The notes beneath the pieces were generated by a model. It had not been told where the DNA came from, ran no database searches, and saw only the letters and a list, made by a program, of their open reading frames with translations. Shown in pieces: positions 6,592 to 12,856 of a stretch of DNA of 21,691 nt; the first letter of the stretch is position 1; each line of letters opens with the position of its first letter. A program made the translations under genes and the position numbers. The DNA comes from Actinomycetota bacterium (lineage in GTDB: Bacteria > Actinomycetota > Actinomycetes > Actinomycetales > Actinomycetaceae), in the NCBI GenBank assembly GCA_019425105.1, contig JAHYYD010000007.1, forward strand, positions 1 through 21,691. The letters run 5' to 3'.

Positions 6592-6711
6592 ATGTGGATA
6601 GGTTACGACGATGTGGATAGGTTACGACGATGTGGATAGGTTACGACGATGTGGATAGGTTAATAACCTATCCGTATGTGCATAACCTATCCGTATGCGC
6701 ATAACCTATCC
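6592..6711. repeat. Mirror-symmetric array of seven GGATAGGTTA cores (iteron-like)
   Basis: Four direct copies of core GGATAGGTTA (6596-6605, 6615-6624, 6634-6643, 6653-6662) are followed by three inverted copies TAACCTATCC (6664-6673, 6683-6692, 6702-6711). The pitch is exactly 19 bp within each arm, and the arms meet head-to-head with one base between cores. All seven cores are identical. The 9-bp linkers are CGACGATGT in the direct arm but GTATGTGCA / GTATGCGCA in the inverted arm. Conserved cores with arm-specific linkers suggest selection on the core, for example a protein-binding site. It does not match the DnaA box consensus, and no replication gene lies next to it. Confidence 0.93.
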
Positions 6712-7009
6712 GCGAACGCGCCCGATGAAGTGTGCGGCGGGGCCCAAGCGGAACTTCGGATACGATCCCGTGCAGCACCGCGGCTCAGGAGCGCAGTCCG
6801 ACCCGTGGGATGCGGGTGGGGCAGGCCTGCGCCTCCGAGTGCAGCTCGCCGCGCGTGTGTCTAGCACGCTCACAGGCCGTGCGCCGATGTGAAGCCTCGT
6901 GGGGCAAAGCCAATACGAATGACCATCATCCTCACTGTCGACGTGAGACGGGCGCTGTCACAAACTCCCGTTCCGTGGACCCCTCCTGCGTCACCCACGC
7001 GAAGGCGGA
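6712..7009. other. Intergenic stretch with no recognisable gene
   Basis: About 300 bp between the repeat array and the metF leader promoter. Short ORFs exist in several frames but have no ribosome binding site, no recognisable domain and mutually overlapping frames. I see no tRNA, riboswitch consensus or terminator here. Confidence 0.5.
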
Positions 7010-7015
7010 CATACT
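7010..7015 (+). promoter_or_regulatory. -10 element of the metF leader ORF
   Basis: CATACT followed by 6 nt (GGGGGC) and the ATG at 7022. This is the same 6-nt spacing seen for the other putative leaderless starts in the window. The -35 region (TGCGTC at 17 bp) is weak. Confidence 0.45.
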
Positions 7016-7021
7016 GGGGGC

Positions 7022-7087
7022 ATGAACGCACGAACGAACATCACCCGTCGCATGTGCGGGTCCATTCGTGCCCGAATGTGCAGCTGA
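7022..7087 (+). CDS. 21-aa Cys/Met leader peptide upstream of metF
   Basis: Short ORF with probable leaderless start. The peptide begins MNARTNITRR and ends MCGSIRARMCS, with Met at 1, 11 and 19 and Cys at 12 and 20. It has no Shine-Dalgarno and a -10 hexamer 6 nt upstream. The C-terminal half shares C12-G13-x4-R18-M19-C20, and the whole shares its exact length, with the leader ORF at 10710-10775; the DNA CGAATGTG (7073-7080) is also common to both. Cys-rich leaderless small ORFs are known in mycobacteria as cysteine-responsive attenuators of sulfur genes; metF-metE downstream fits that role. I infer that slow decoding of the Cys (or Met) codons changes folding of the leader RNA. Too short for certainty from one genome. 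Confidence 0.6.
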   Translation: MNARTNITRRMCGSIRARMCS

Positions 7088-7157
7088 CGCCGACGTCCGC
7101 CATTCCTTAGGCTCGACCCCACTGCCAAAACCCGCGCCGATGCGCACCCATGTGGGG
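7029..7157 (+). promoter_or_regulatory. Candidate attenuator structures in the metF leader
   Basis: Within the leader ORF, CACGAA (7029-7034) can pair with TTCGTG (7065-7070) around an inner CCCGT/GCGGG hairpin (7044-7060). The exclusive alternative is ATTCG-TGCC-CGAAT (7064-7077), which reuses the same bases. Downstream, CCCCAC (7117-7122) pairs with GTGGGG (7152-7157), the only G-rich Shine-Dalgarno-like patch before metF. No T-tract terminator is seen, so control would be translational or Rho-dependent. Drawn by eye, not folded by software. Confidence 0.35.
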
Positions 7158-7183
7158 GATAGCCGCAACACGAGAGTTTCATC

Positions 7184-8167
7184 GTGCCCTTCTCCGACGA
7201 CGAATACGCCTGTCCCTGCACCCACGACCACGAGCCCACGCTCCTGTCCTTCGAGGTCATGCCCCCGCGCAAGCCCTCCCTGGAACAGCCCTTCTGGAAC
7301 ACGGTTGACCAGCTGCTGCGCGTGCGCCCCGACTTCATGTCGGTTACCTACGGCGCCGGCGGCAAGGACCGCTCCAATGCCCGCTCGACGGTCCATCGCC
7401 TCGTGCGTGATACGCCGATCCAGCCGATCGCGCACCTGACCTGCGTGGGAAACTCGACCGAAGAGGTTGTCTCCACCGTCTACGACTACCTCGATTCGGG
7501 CGTTCGTACCTTCCTGGCTCTGCGCGGTGACCCGCCGGTGGGGCAGGACGGCTGGGAGCCCGGGCCTGGCGGCGTCGGCAGCGCCACCGAGCTCATCCAC
7601 CTTATCCGCACTGTCGAAAAGCGCCGCTGTGACGCTCACCCGGGTGAGGCCCTGCGCTCCGCGTTCAAGCCGTTGACGATCGCGGTGGCCACTTTCCCTG
7701 CGGGTAATCCCGCCGCCGGAACCACGCCCGCGCAGGAAGTTGAGCGCCTCCTCGTCAAGCAGGCTGCCGGTGCTTCCTTCGCGATCACCCAGCTCTTCTG
7801 GGATGCCGAGGTCTACGCATCCTTCGTCGAGCGCGCCCGCCGCGCCGGCGTCACCATCCCGATCGTGCCCGGCCTGCTGCCGGCGACCGACCCGGCGCGC
7901 CTGCGCCGCGTCCAGGACCTCACCGGCATCGAGGTCCCCGAATACCTGCTGACGACGCTGTCCGACTATCCGCATCAGGAGGCACGCGACGAGTTCGGCG
8001 CAGTCTTCGGCTCGCGTCTCATTCACTCTGTCCTCGATGCAGGCGCGCCCGGTATCCACCTCTACACCTTCAACAAGGCCAAGCCCGTCCTGGACATCCT
8101 GGCCCTCCTGGGGGTGACGCCCGACCCGCAGAGGTCCGGTGCCTCGACCCCCGATACCCGCGCGTAG
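7184..8167 (+). CDS. metF: 5,10-methylenetetrahydrofolate reductase
   Basis: FAD enzyme reducing 5,10-methylene-THF to 5-methyl-THF, the methyl donor for MetE. It is a 327-residue TIM barrel of normal bacterial length. Family motifs: SFEVMPPRKP near the N-terminus (Glu24 corresponds to the catalytic Glu28 of E. coli MetF), DFMSVTYGAGG, the LALRGDPP folate/FAD strand, the AGASFAITQLFWD segment and the C-terminal GIHLYTFNKA. The start used is GTG 7184; there is no good Shine-Dalgarno, so initiation may depend on the leader RNA. The N-terminus carries an unusual CPCTHDH segment (residues 10-16), and a later start would remove it, but I see no better one before Glu24. It is followed after 80 bp by metE in the same direction, probably one operon preceded by the Cys/Met leader ORF. 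Confidence 0.94.
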   Translation: MPFSDDEYACPCTHDHEPTLLSFEVMPPRKPSLEQPFWNTVDQLLRVRPDFMSVTYGAGGKDRSNARSTVHRLVRDTPIQPIAHLTCVGNSTEEVVSTVYDYLDSGVRTFLALRGDPPVGQDGWEPGPGGVGSATELIHLIRTVEKRRCDAHPGEALRSAFKPLTIAVATFPAGNPAAGTTPAQEVERLLVKQAAGASFAITQLFWDAEVYASFVERARRAGVTIPIVPGLLPATDPARLRRVQDLTGIEVPEYLLTTLSDYPHQEARDEFGAVFGSRLIHSVLDAGAPGIHLYTFNKAKPVLDILALLGVTPDPQRSGASTPDTRA

Positions 8168-8180
8168 GCGCACCACCATC

Positions 8181-8197
8181 CACCCTGCGGCAGGGTG
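8181..8197 (+). promoter_or_regulatory. Hairpin in the metF-metE gap
   Basis: CACCCTG-CGG-CAGGGTG, a perfect 7-bp stem with a 3-nt loop. Its last bases (GTG, 8195-8197) could instead pair in a second, bulged hairpin with the CCCGCGCAC just downstream. There is no T-tract. It could be an mRNA-processing or attenuating element between the two met genes. Confidence 0.4.
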
Positions 8198-8247
8198 CGG
8201 GCCACACCCGCGCACGCCGAACGAGTAGCACACCCAAGGAGAAAACC

Positions 8248-10569
8248 ATGTCCGCTGCGACCACGCAGTTCCCCACCGCCACGATCCTGGCCTATCCGCG
8301 TATCGGCCGTGGCCGTGAGCTCAAGCGCGCCCTCGAGGCCCGCTGGGCCGGGCGCATCACCGATGCCGAGCTAATCCAGGCCGCCAACGATCTGCGCAAG
8401 GAGAACCTCGCGCGCCTCGTCGAGCTCGGCCTGAACCCCTCCGACGCCTCCCTGGCCGACGCGCCCTCCCTGTACGACCAGGTCCTGGACGCGACCATCC
8501 TCCTGGGTGCAATCCCGCCGCGCTTCGCCGGCCGCGAGGGCCTCGACCTCTACTTCGCGCTCGCCCGCGGTGACGACAAGGTCGGCCCCGAAGAGATGAC
8601 GAAGTGGTTCGACACGAACTACCACTACCTCGTTCCCGAGATCGGCCCCAACACGCCCCTGCGCTTCGCCGACGACACGATCACCCGCCGCTTCACCGAC
8701 GCCCGCGAGTGGGGCTACGTGACCCGTCCCGTCCTGGTCGGTCCGGTCACCTACCTGGCCCTGGCTAAGGCCGACCCGGCTACCCCGGACTTCGACCCGC
8801 TCACCCGCATCGACGAGGCCGTGGCCGCCTACGAGGAGGCGCTGGCCTCCCTGCACGCCGCGGGCGCCCCGTGGGTCCAGCTCGACGAGCCGGCCCTCAC
8901 CTCCGACAACCTCTCGCGCAGCCGCACCGAACTGGCCGAGCTGGCCGCTCGCGTCTACGAGCGCCTGGCCGCCTCTCAGAACCGTCCCCAGATCCTGCTC
9001 ACTACCCCCTACGGCGACGCCTCGCACGCGGCGGCGGCCCTGGCCAAGACGGGCGTCGAGGCCCTCCACGTCGACACGCTGCGCGGCTCGCTGCCGAAGG
9101 ACGCGGACCTGTCGGGCGTCACCCTCGTCGTTGGCGGCGTCGACGGCCGCTACATCTGGCGCGCCGACCTGGCCCAGCTGCGCGAGACCCTCAAGGCCGC
9201 ACAGGCCCTGGGAGCCACGCGCGTCACCGTCGCCACCTCCAACTCCCTGCAGCACGTGCCCCACGACACCGCGCTCGAGACCTGGGACGACGCGACCCTC
9301 AACGAGAACCTGCACGCCTGGCTGGCCTTCGCCGACCAGAAGATCGTTGAGGTCGTCACCCTCGCCCGCGGCCTCGACGAAGGCTGGGACGCCATCGACG
9401 CCGAGGTCGCCGAGGCCACCCGCGTCCTCGAGCAGCGCGCCGCCGCCCCCGGCGTCGTGCGCCCCGAGGTCCGGGCCCGTACCGCTGCGCTGACCGACGA
9501 CGACCGCGCGCGCGAGCCCTACCTCGAGCGCGAAGCCGCCCAGACCGAGCGCCTCCACCTGCCCCCGCTGCCCACGACGACCATCGGATCGTTCCCGCAG
9601 ACCACTGAGATCCGTAAGGCCCGTGCCGCCAACGCCCGCGGCGAACTGTCCGACGCGGACTACGAGGCACGCATGCGCGAGGAGATTGCCTCGGTCATCG
9701 CTCTCCAGGAGGAGCTGGGTCTGGACGTCCTCGTCCACGGCGAGGCCGAGCGCAACGACATGGTCCAGTACTTCGCCGAGCTGCTCGACGGCTTCGCGGC
9801 CACGCGCAATGGCTGGGTGCAGTCCTACGGCTCGCGCTGCACGCGCCCGTCGATCCTGTGGGGCGACGTCTCGCGTCCCGCACCGATGACCGTGGGGTGG
9901 ACCAGCTACGCTCAGTCGCTCACCGACAAGCCCGTCAAGGGCATGCTCACCGGTCCCGTCACGATCATCGCGTGGTCCTTCCCCCGCAACGACCTGCCGC
10001 TCGGCGAAATCGCCGACCAGATCGGCCTGGCCCTGCGCGACGAGGTCTCCGATCTCGAGGCCGCCGGCATCGCTGCGATCCAGGTCGACGAGCCCGCCCT
10101 GCGTGAGCTCCTGCCCCTGGACGCCGACCGTCACGCCGACTACCTGAACTGGTCCGTGGGATCCTTCCGCCTGGCCACCTCCTCGGTTCGACCCGACACC
10201 CAGATCCACACGCACCTGTGCTACTCCGAGTTCGGCCAGATCATCGACGCCATCAAGGGCCTGGACGCCGACGTGACGTCCATCGAGGCCGCGCGCTCGA
10301 AGATGGAGGTCGTCCCCGAACTCGCCGAGGCCGGCTTCGACCATGGCATCGGCCCCGGCGTGTGGGACATCCACGCCCCGCGCGTCCCCAGCACCGAGGA
10401 GCTCGCCGAGCTCATCGGCCTGGCCGCCGACGCCGTGCCGGTCTCGCGCCTGTGGGTCAACCCCGACTGCGGCCTCAAGACCCGCGGCTACGAGGAAACG
10501 AAGGCGTCGCTGGACAACCTTGTCTCCGCTACTCGGCAAGTGCGTGCCCAGCGCGGCCTGGAGAGCTGA
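8248..10569 (+). CDS. metE: Cobalamin-independent methionine synthase
   Basis: Transfers the methyl group of 5-methyl-THF-triglutamate to homocysteine, making methionine without B12. It is 773 residues, full length, with two tandem (beta/alpha)8 barrels: the N-terminal half opens with ILAYPRIGRGRELKRALEARW, and the catalytic C-terminal half starts around TTTIGSFPQT (about residues 446-455). Zinc/homocysteine ligands are all present: H656 and C658 (HTHLCYSEF), E680 (SIEAARS) and C741 (NPDCGLKTRGYEE). Each is offset by exactly 15 from E. coli H641/C643/E665/C726. AAGGAG (8236-8241) lies 6 nt before the ATG. It follows metF and ends at a strong terminator. No cobalamin riboswitch is visible in the 80-bp gap, so control is probably from the metF leader. 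Confidence 0.98.
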   Translation: MSAATTQFPTATILAYPRIGRGRELKRALEARWAGRITDAELIQAANDLRKENLARLVELGLNPSDASLADAPSLYDQVLDATILLGAIPPRFAGREGLDLYFALARGDDKVGPEEMTKWFDTNYHYLVPEIGPNTPLRFADDTITRRFTDAREWGYVTRPVLVGPVTYLALAKADPATPDFDPLTRIDEAVAAYEEALASLHAAGAPWVQLDEPALTSDNLSRSRTELAELAARVYERLAASQNRPQILLTTPYGDASHAAAALAKTGVEALHVDTLRGSLPKDADLSGVTLVVGGVDGRYIWRADLAQLRETLKAAQALGATRVTVATSNSLQHVPHDTALETWDDATLNENLHAWLAFADQKIVEVVTLARGLDEGWDAIDAEVAEATRVLEQRAAAPGVVRPEVRARTAALTDDDRAREPYLEREAAQTERLHLPPLPTTTIGSFPQTTEIRKARAANARGELSDADYEARMREEIASVIALQEELGLDVLVHGEAERNDMVQYFAELLDGFAATRNGWVQSYGSRCTRPSILWGDVSRPAPMTVGWTSYAQSLTDKPVKGMLTGPVTIIAWSFPRNDLPLGEIADQIGLALRDEVSDLEAAGIAAIQVDEPALRELLPLDADRHADYLNWSVGSFRLATSSVRPDTQIHTHLCYSEFGQIIDAIKGLDADVTSIEAARSKMEVVPELAEAGFDHGIGPGVWDIHAPRVPSTEELAELIGLAADAVPVSRLWVNPDCGLKTRGYEETKASLDNLVSATRQVRAQRGLES

Positions 10570-10591
10570 GCGTTCTTCTAGGCGATAGGTG

Positions 10592-10627
10592 AGGGGCGGG
10601 CCCGTTGGGCCCGCCCCTTTCCGTCTT
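10592..10627 (+). terminator. Intrinsic terminator of metFE
   Basis: AGGGGCGGGCCC-GTT-GGGCCCGCCCCT, a perfect 12-bp G+C stem, followed by TTTCCGTCTTT. It begins 23 nt after the metE stop. Confidence 0.9.
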
Positions 10628-10674
10628 TCCCGTGAACACCTGCTGTTACATAATCTCACTCTGTGAGCATCGTG

Positions 10675-10703
10675 TTGCTCGTAGCTAATTCGTCCGACAG
10701 ACT
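10675..10703 (+). promoter_or_regulatory. Promoter of the regulator's leader ORF
   Basis: -35 TTGCTC (10675-10680), 17-bp spacer, -10 CAGACT (10698-10703), then 6 nt and ATG at 10710. The geometry predicts transcription starting at the ATG, that is a leaderless small ORF. Confidence 0.55.
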
Positions 10704-10709
10704 AGAGCC

Positions 10710-10775
10710 ATGACGACCTTCGCGAACCCCATGTGCTGCCCCTGCGGTGGCATGATGTCGCGAATGTGTATGTGA
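10710..10775 (+). CDS. 21-aa Cys/Met-rich leader peptide upstream of the winged-helix regulator
   Basis: Short ORF starting MTTFANPMCCPC and ending GGMMSRMCM. It holds four Cys (9, 10, 12, 20) and six Met in 21 residues, far above chance for a random GC-rich ORF. A promoter places +1 at its ATG, and there is no Shine-Dalgarno. Its C-terminal half aligns with the metF leader (C12, G13, R18, M19 and C20 identical at identical positions, plus N6), and both have 21 codons. The stop codon lies inside a 9-bp hairpin arm. This is the classic layout of a ribosome-controlled attenuator; cysteine or methionine limitation is the likely signal (inference). The gene controlled would be the orphan regulator at 10866. 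Unlikely to have a function as a free peptide. Confidence 0.65.
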   Translation: MTTFANPMCCPCGGMMSRMCM

Positions 10776-10816
10776 TTGACGCCCCAGATACCCCTGTCAA
10801 TCACCGCCGCAGTGAT
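10772..10816 (+). promoter_or_regulatory. Mutually exclusive hairpins after the leader ORF
   Basis: GTGATTGAC (10772-10780, overlapping the leader stop) pairs perfectly with GTCAATCAC (10796-10804), 9 bp with a 15-nt loop. ATCAC (10800-10804) can instead pair with GTGAT (10812-10816). A ribosome paused at Cys20 (10767-10769) would cover the first arm and favour the second hairpin. No T-tract is visible, so the effect would be on translation, Rho or RNA stability rather than on an intrinsic terminator. Confidence 0.5.
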
Positions 10817-10865
10817 ATAACCACGCCGATAGTGGGAGTGCGGCCCCGAAGAATCGGATACACCC

Positions 10866-11297
10866 ATGACCCTCGTCAACACCCCTGCCGCCTCCGTCCG
10901 CGCTGACAACGATACCCCCACCTCCTACGAGGAATTCCTCGACGTCCTGGCCGGTCTGCGACTGAGCTCCTCCCGCATCGACATTGACATCGACCGCGGA
11001 CAGGTCACCCTCGACGGACGCGACGCCGGCCTGAGCGCCAAGGAACACGACCTCCTGGCACACCTCGCCGCCAACGCCGATCGCTCCGTCACCCGCGACG
11101 AGCTCTTCGCCTCCGTGTGGGCAGATGCCGACCTCGGCTCCGACTCCCGCACCGTCGACGCCCACATCCGCCGCCTGCGCAAGAAGCTCTCCATCCTGCC
11201 CGACCTCATCTCCACGATCCGCGGCGAAGGCTACCGCTTCAACTCCACCCCCTCCGTGCGCGTGCGCGTCACCCGCCCCGTCACCCTCGCCGCCTGA
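10866..11297 (+). CDS. Orphan OmpR/PhoB-type winged-helix transcriptional regulator
   Basis: 143-residue DNA-binding protein made of a short N-terminal segment (1-35) and an OmpR/PhoB C-terminal effector domain (about 36-128). The domain reads: beta-strands IDIDIDRGQVTLDG, LSAKEHDLLAHLAANADRSVTRDELFASVW, recognition helix SRTVDAHIRRLRKKL (94-108) and wing TIRGEGYRF (117-125). There is no receiver domain, so it is not a two-component response regulator; activity may be set by its amount. It has no strong Shine-Dalgarno (only GGAT 8 nt upstream) and lies 90 nt behind a Cys/Met-rich leader ORF, implying control by sulfur amino acid supply. I infer a role in cysteine/methionine metabolism from that leader and from metFE next door; no target is demonstrated. 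Convergent with ilvA. Confidence 0.88.
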   Translation: MTLVNTPAASVRADNDTPTSYEEFLDVLAGLRLSSSRIDIDIDRGQVTLDGRDAGLSAKEHDLLAHLAANADRSVTRDELFASVWADADLGSDSRTVDAHIRRLRKKLSILPDLISTIRGEGYRFNSTPSVRVRVTRPVTLAA

Positions 11298-11414
11298 TTC
11301 CCCCTCAGCCGCGGACCCCGCAGTCACCACGCGGCGTGCGACCGCGCACACTCCTCCAGCGGCCACCCATGGCGGCTCCCAGGCCAGGCACGCGCCCAGG
11401 GGCAGACACAAGGG

Positions 11415-11455
11415 GAGAGGGGCCACGGCCTCGTCCCCGAAACCGCGCCCCTCTC
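11415..11455. terminator. Hairpin between convergent regulator and ilvA
   Basis: GAGAGGGGC (11415-11423) and GCCCCTCTC (11447-11455) form a 9-bp stem with a possible inner CGG/CCG pair. It lies in the 178-bp gap between converging genes and could act in both directions. No T-tract is present. The rest of the gap shows nothing I can name. Confidence 0.55.
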
Positions 11456-11475
11456 AGGCGTTTGTGCCAACTCCC

Positions 11476-12762
11476 TTAGATCACGAGTCGTGTGATCTCC
11501 GAATCCAGCGGCAGCTCCTCCACGTGCAGGGGAGAGGCCTCCATGCGGTGTCGAAGCCCGTCGATGTCATCCGGGTTCGATAAATCGATGCCCACCAGCG
11601 CGGGGCCGAGCTCGCGGTTGTTCTTCTTCGTGTACTCGAAGTGCACGATATCGTCCGCGGGACCCAGCACATCCGACAGGAAGACGCGCAGCATGCCCGG
11701 CTGCTGAGGGAAGGTCACGAGGAAGTAATGACGCAGGCCTTCGTGGCGCAGCGAACGCTCCATGACCTCGGCGTATCGCGTGAGATCGTTGTTACCGCCC
11801 GACACAACGCAGACAATCGCGCCGTCGGAGCGGCCGAGCAGGGCCCTGCGATCCGCCGGATCTGTCAGGTACACGTGCGCGGCCGTCGATGCGAGCGCGC
11901 CCGCAGGTTCGGCGATGACGCCGTCGGACTGGTAAAGCTCCAGCATCTCCGTGCACACCGCGCCCTCCGGCACGACCAGCACGGAGTCAACGAACTGCGA
12001 CGCGATATGGAAGGGGAGCGAGCCCGCGCGACCCACCGCCGTACCATCCACGAAGGGATCGACCTTCGCCAGAGACATCGGCTGACCCGCCTCTAGAGCC
12101 GCGTGCATCGACGCTGCGCCCGCGGGCTCCACGCCGATGATCTTCACCTCGGGGCGGTTCGCGCGCAGCCACGTCGCGATGCCGGCGATGAGGCCGCCGC
12201 CGCCCACGGGAACGAGGACCGCCGCCGTATCCTCGGGCATCTGCTCCTCAAGCTCGACGCCGATCGTGCCCTGACCGGCGATCGTGAAGGGATCGTCGTA
12301 AGGGTGGACGTAGGTGCGGCCCGTGCCGCGCGCGGCCTCCTGAGCGAGCGCGTTCGCGCGGTCGAACGTGCCGTCCACGATGACCTGCTCGACCCACTGC
12401 CCACCAATCGTCGCGATGCGGCGGCGCTTCTGGCGGGGAGTATTCGACGGCAGGTAGATGGTGCCGCGCACGCCCAGGTGAGCGCAGGCGTAGGCCAGGC
12501 CCTGCGCGTGGTTTCCCGCCGACGCGCACACGACGCCGCGCTCGCGCTCGGCGGGGGACAGGAGCGACATACGCGCGTACGCGCCGCGCACCTTGAAGGA
12601 ACGGCACTTCTGCTGGTCCTCACGCTTGAGCAAAATATCGACGCCGGCCTCGGTGGACAGGCGCTCCGAACGATCCAGGTTCGTGCGCACGGCCACCCCC
12701 TCCAGGGCGGTTGCAGCCTGGCGGATGTCCTTCGGTGTCGTCACGTGAGAACTAGCGGTCAT
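11476..12762 (-). CDS. ilvA: Threonine ammonia-lyase (threonine dehydratase), biosynthetic
   Basis: PLP enzyme deaminating threonine to 2-oxobutanoate, the entry step of isoleucine synthesis. It is 428 residues from ATG 12762. Catalytic domain: PLP lysine K57 in KCRSFKVRGAY, SAGNHAQG at 81-88, and the phosphate-cradling VPVGGGGLIAG (tetraglycine 187-190). The C-terminal about 90 residues (from GLRHYFLVTFPQQPGMLRVFL) form one ACT-like regulatory domain, as in the corynebacterial-type short IlvA, so allosteric control by isoleucine/valine is expected. Start choice: GGAAGGAG (12775-12768) is 5 nt before this ATG. The reading frame stays open to 13101, but the extra N-terminus is antisense to orn and unlike the family. 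Divergent from orn, with a 94-bp shared promoter region. Confidence 0.95.
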   Translation of the reverse strand: MTASSHVTTPKDIRQAATALEGVAVRTNLDRSERLSTEAGVDILLKREDQQKCRSFKVRGAYARMSLLSPAERERGVVCASAGNHAQGLAYACAHLGVRGTIYLPSNTPRQKRRRIATIGGQWVEQVIVDGTFDRANALAQEAARGTGRTYVHPYDDPFTIAGQGTIGVELEEQMPEDTAAVLVPVGGGGLIAGIATWLRANRPEVKIIGVEPAGAASMHAALEAGQPMSLAKVDPFVDGTAVGRAGSLPFHIASQFVDSVLVVPEGAVCTEMLELYQSDGVIAEPAGALASTAAHVYLTDPADRRALLGRSDGAIVCVVSGGNNDLTRYAEVMERSLRHEGLRHYFLVTFPQQPGMLRVFLSDVLGPADDIVHFEYTKKNNRELGPALVGIDLSNPDDIDGLRHRMEASPLHVEELPLDSEITRLVI

Positions 12763-12786
12763 GAGAACTCCTTCCAATACCCTCCT

Positions 12787-12815
12787 AGTGTAGTAGTGGC
12801 CACCGCCCCCAAGTC
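12787..12815 (-). promoter_or_regulatory. Candidate ilvA promoter
   Basis: Minus strand: GACTTG (12815-12810), 17 bp, TACACT (12792-12787). Transcription would begin near 12780, just ahead of the Shine-Dalgarno. The -35 match is weak. Confidence 0.35.
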
Positions 12816-12843
12816 CCACCCAACCGTATGACCCAGAGCGCAC

Positions 12844-12849
12844 TAACAT
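12844..12849 (+). promoter_or_regulatory. -10 element before orn, probably leaderless
   Basis: TAACAT lies 7 nt before the GTG start of orn. The intervening AGAAGGC contains a GAAGG, but only 1-2 nt from the start, too close to act as a Shine-Dalgarno. Leaderless transcription is the simplest reading; no good -35 is visible. Confidence 0.35.
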
Positions 12850-12856
12850 AGAAGGC

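Noticed and set aside
6592..6711. CRISPR array
   Set aside because: Repeats are short, the period is 19 bp, linkers are identical within an arm rather than unique spacers, and orientation flips in the middle; no cas genes.
6695..6892. 65-codon ORF containing FGYDP, reminiscent of RdgB/HAM1
   Set aside because: Only a five-residue match, no other family motif, no Shine-Dalgarno, and it begins inside the repeat array.
5846..7009. Integrated element with att sites at tRNA-Arg
   Set aside because: No integrase and no second copy of the tRNA 3' end were found in the window; only a remnant remains possible.
7022..7183. SAM or SAH riboswitch upstream of metF
   Set aside because: I could not find the conserved cores of these classes; the leader ORF with alternative stems explains the region better, though a covariance search should be run.
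6932..8233. 433-codon minus-strand frame over metF and its leader
   Set aside because: Low-complexity G/R/E/V composition, no ribosome site, antisense to a clear metF.
8168..8247. Cobalamin riboswitch upstream of metE
   Set aside because: The gap is only 80 bp and has no B12-box-like sequence.
8371..10659. 762-codon open frame antisense to metE
   Set aside because: A shadow of a high-GC gene with biased third positions; the sense frame is unmistakably MetE with all zinc ligands.
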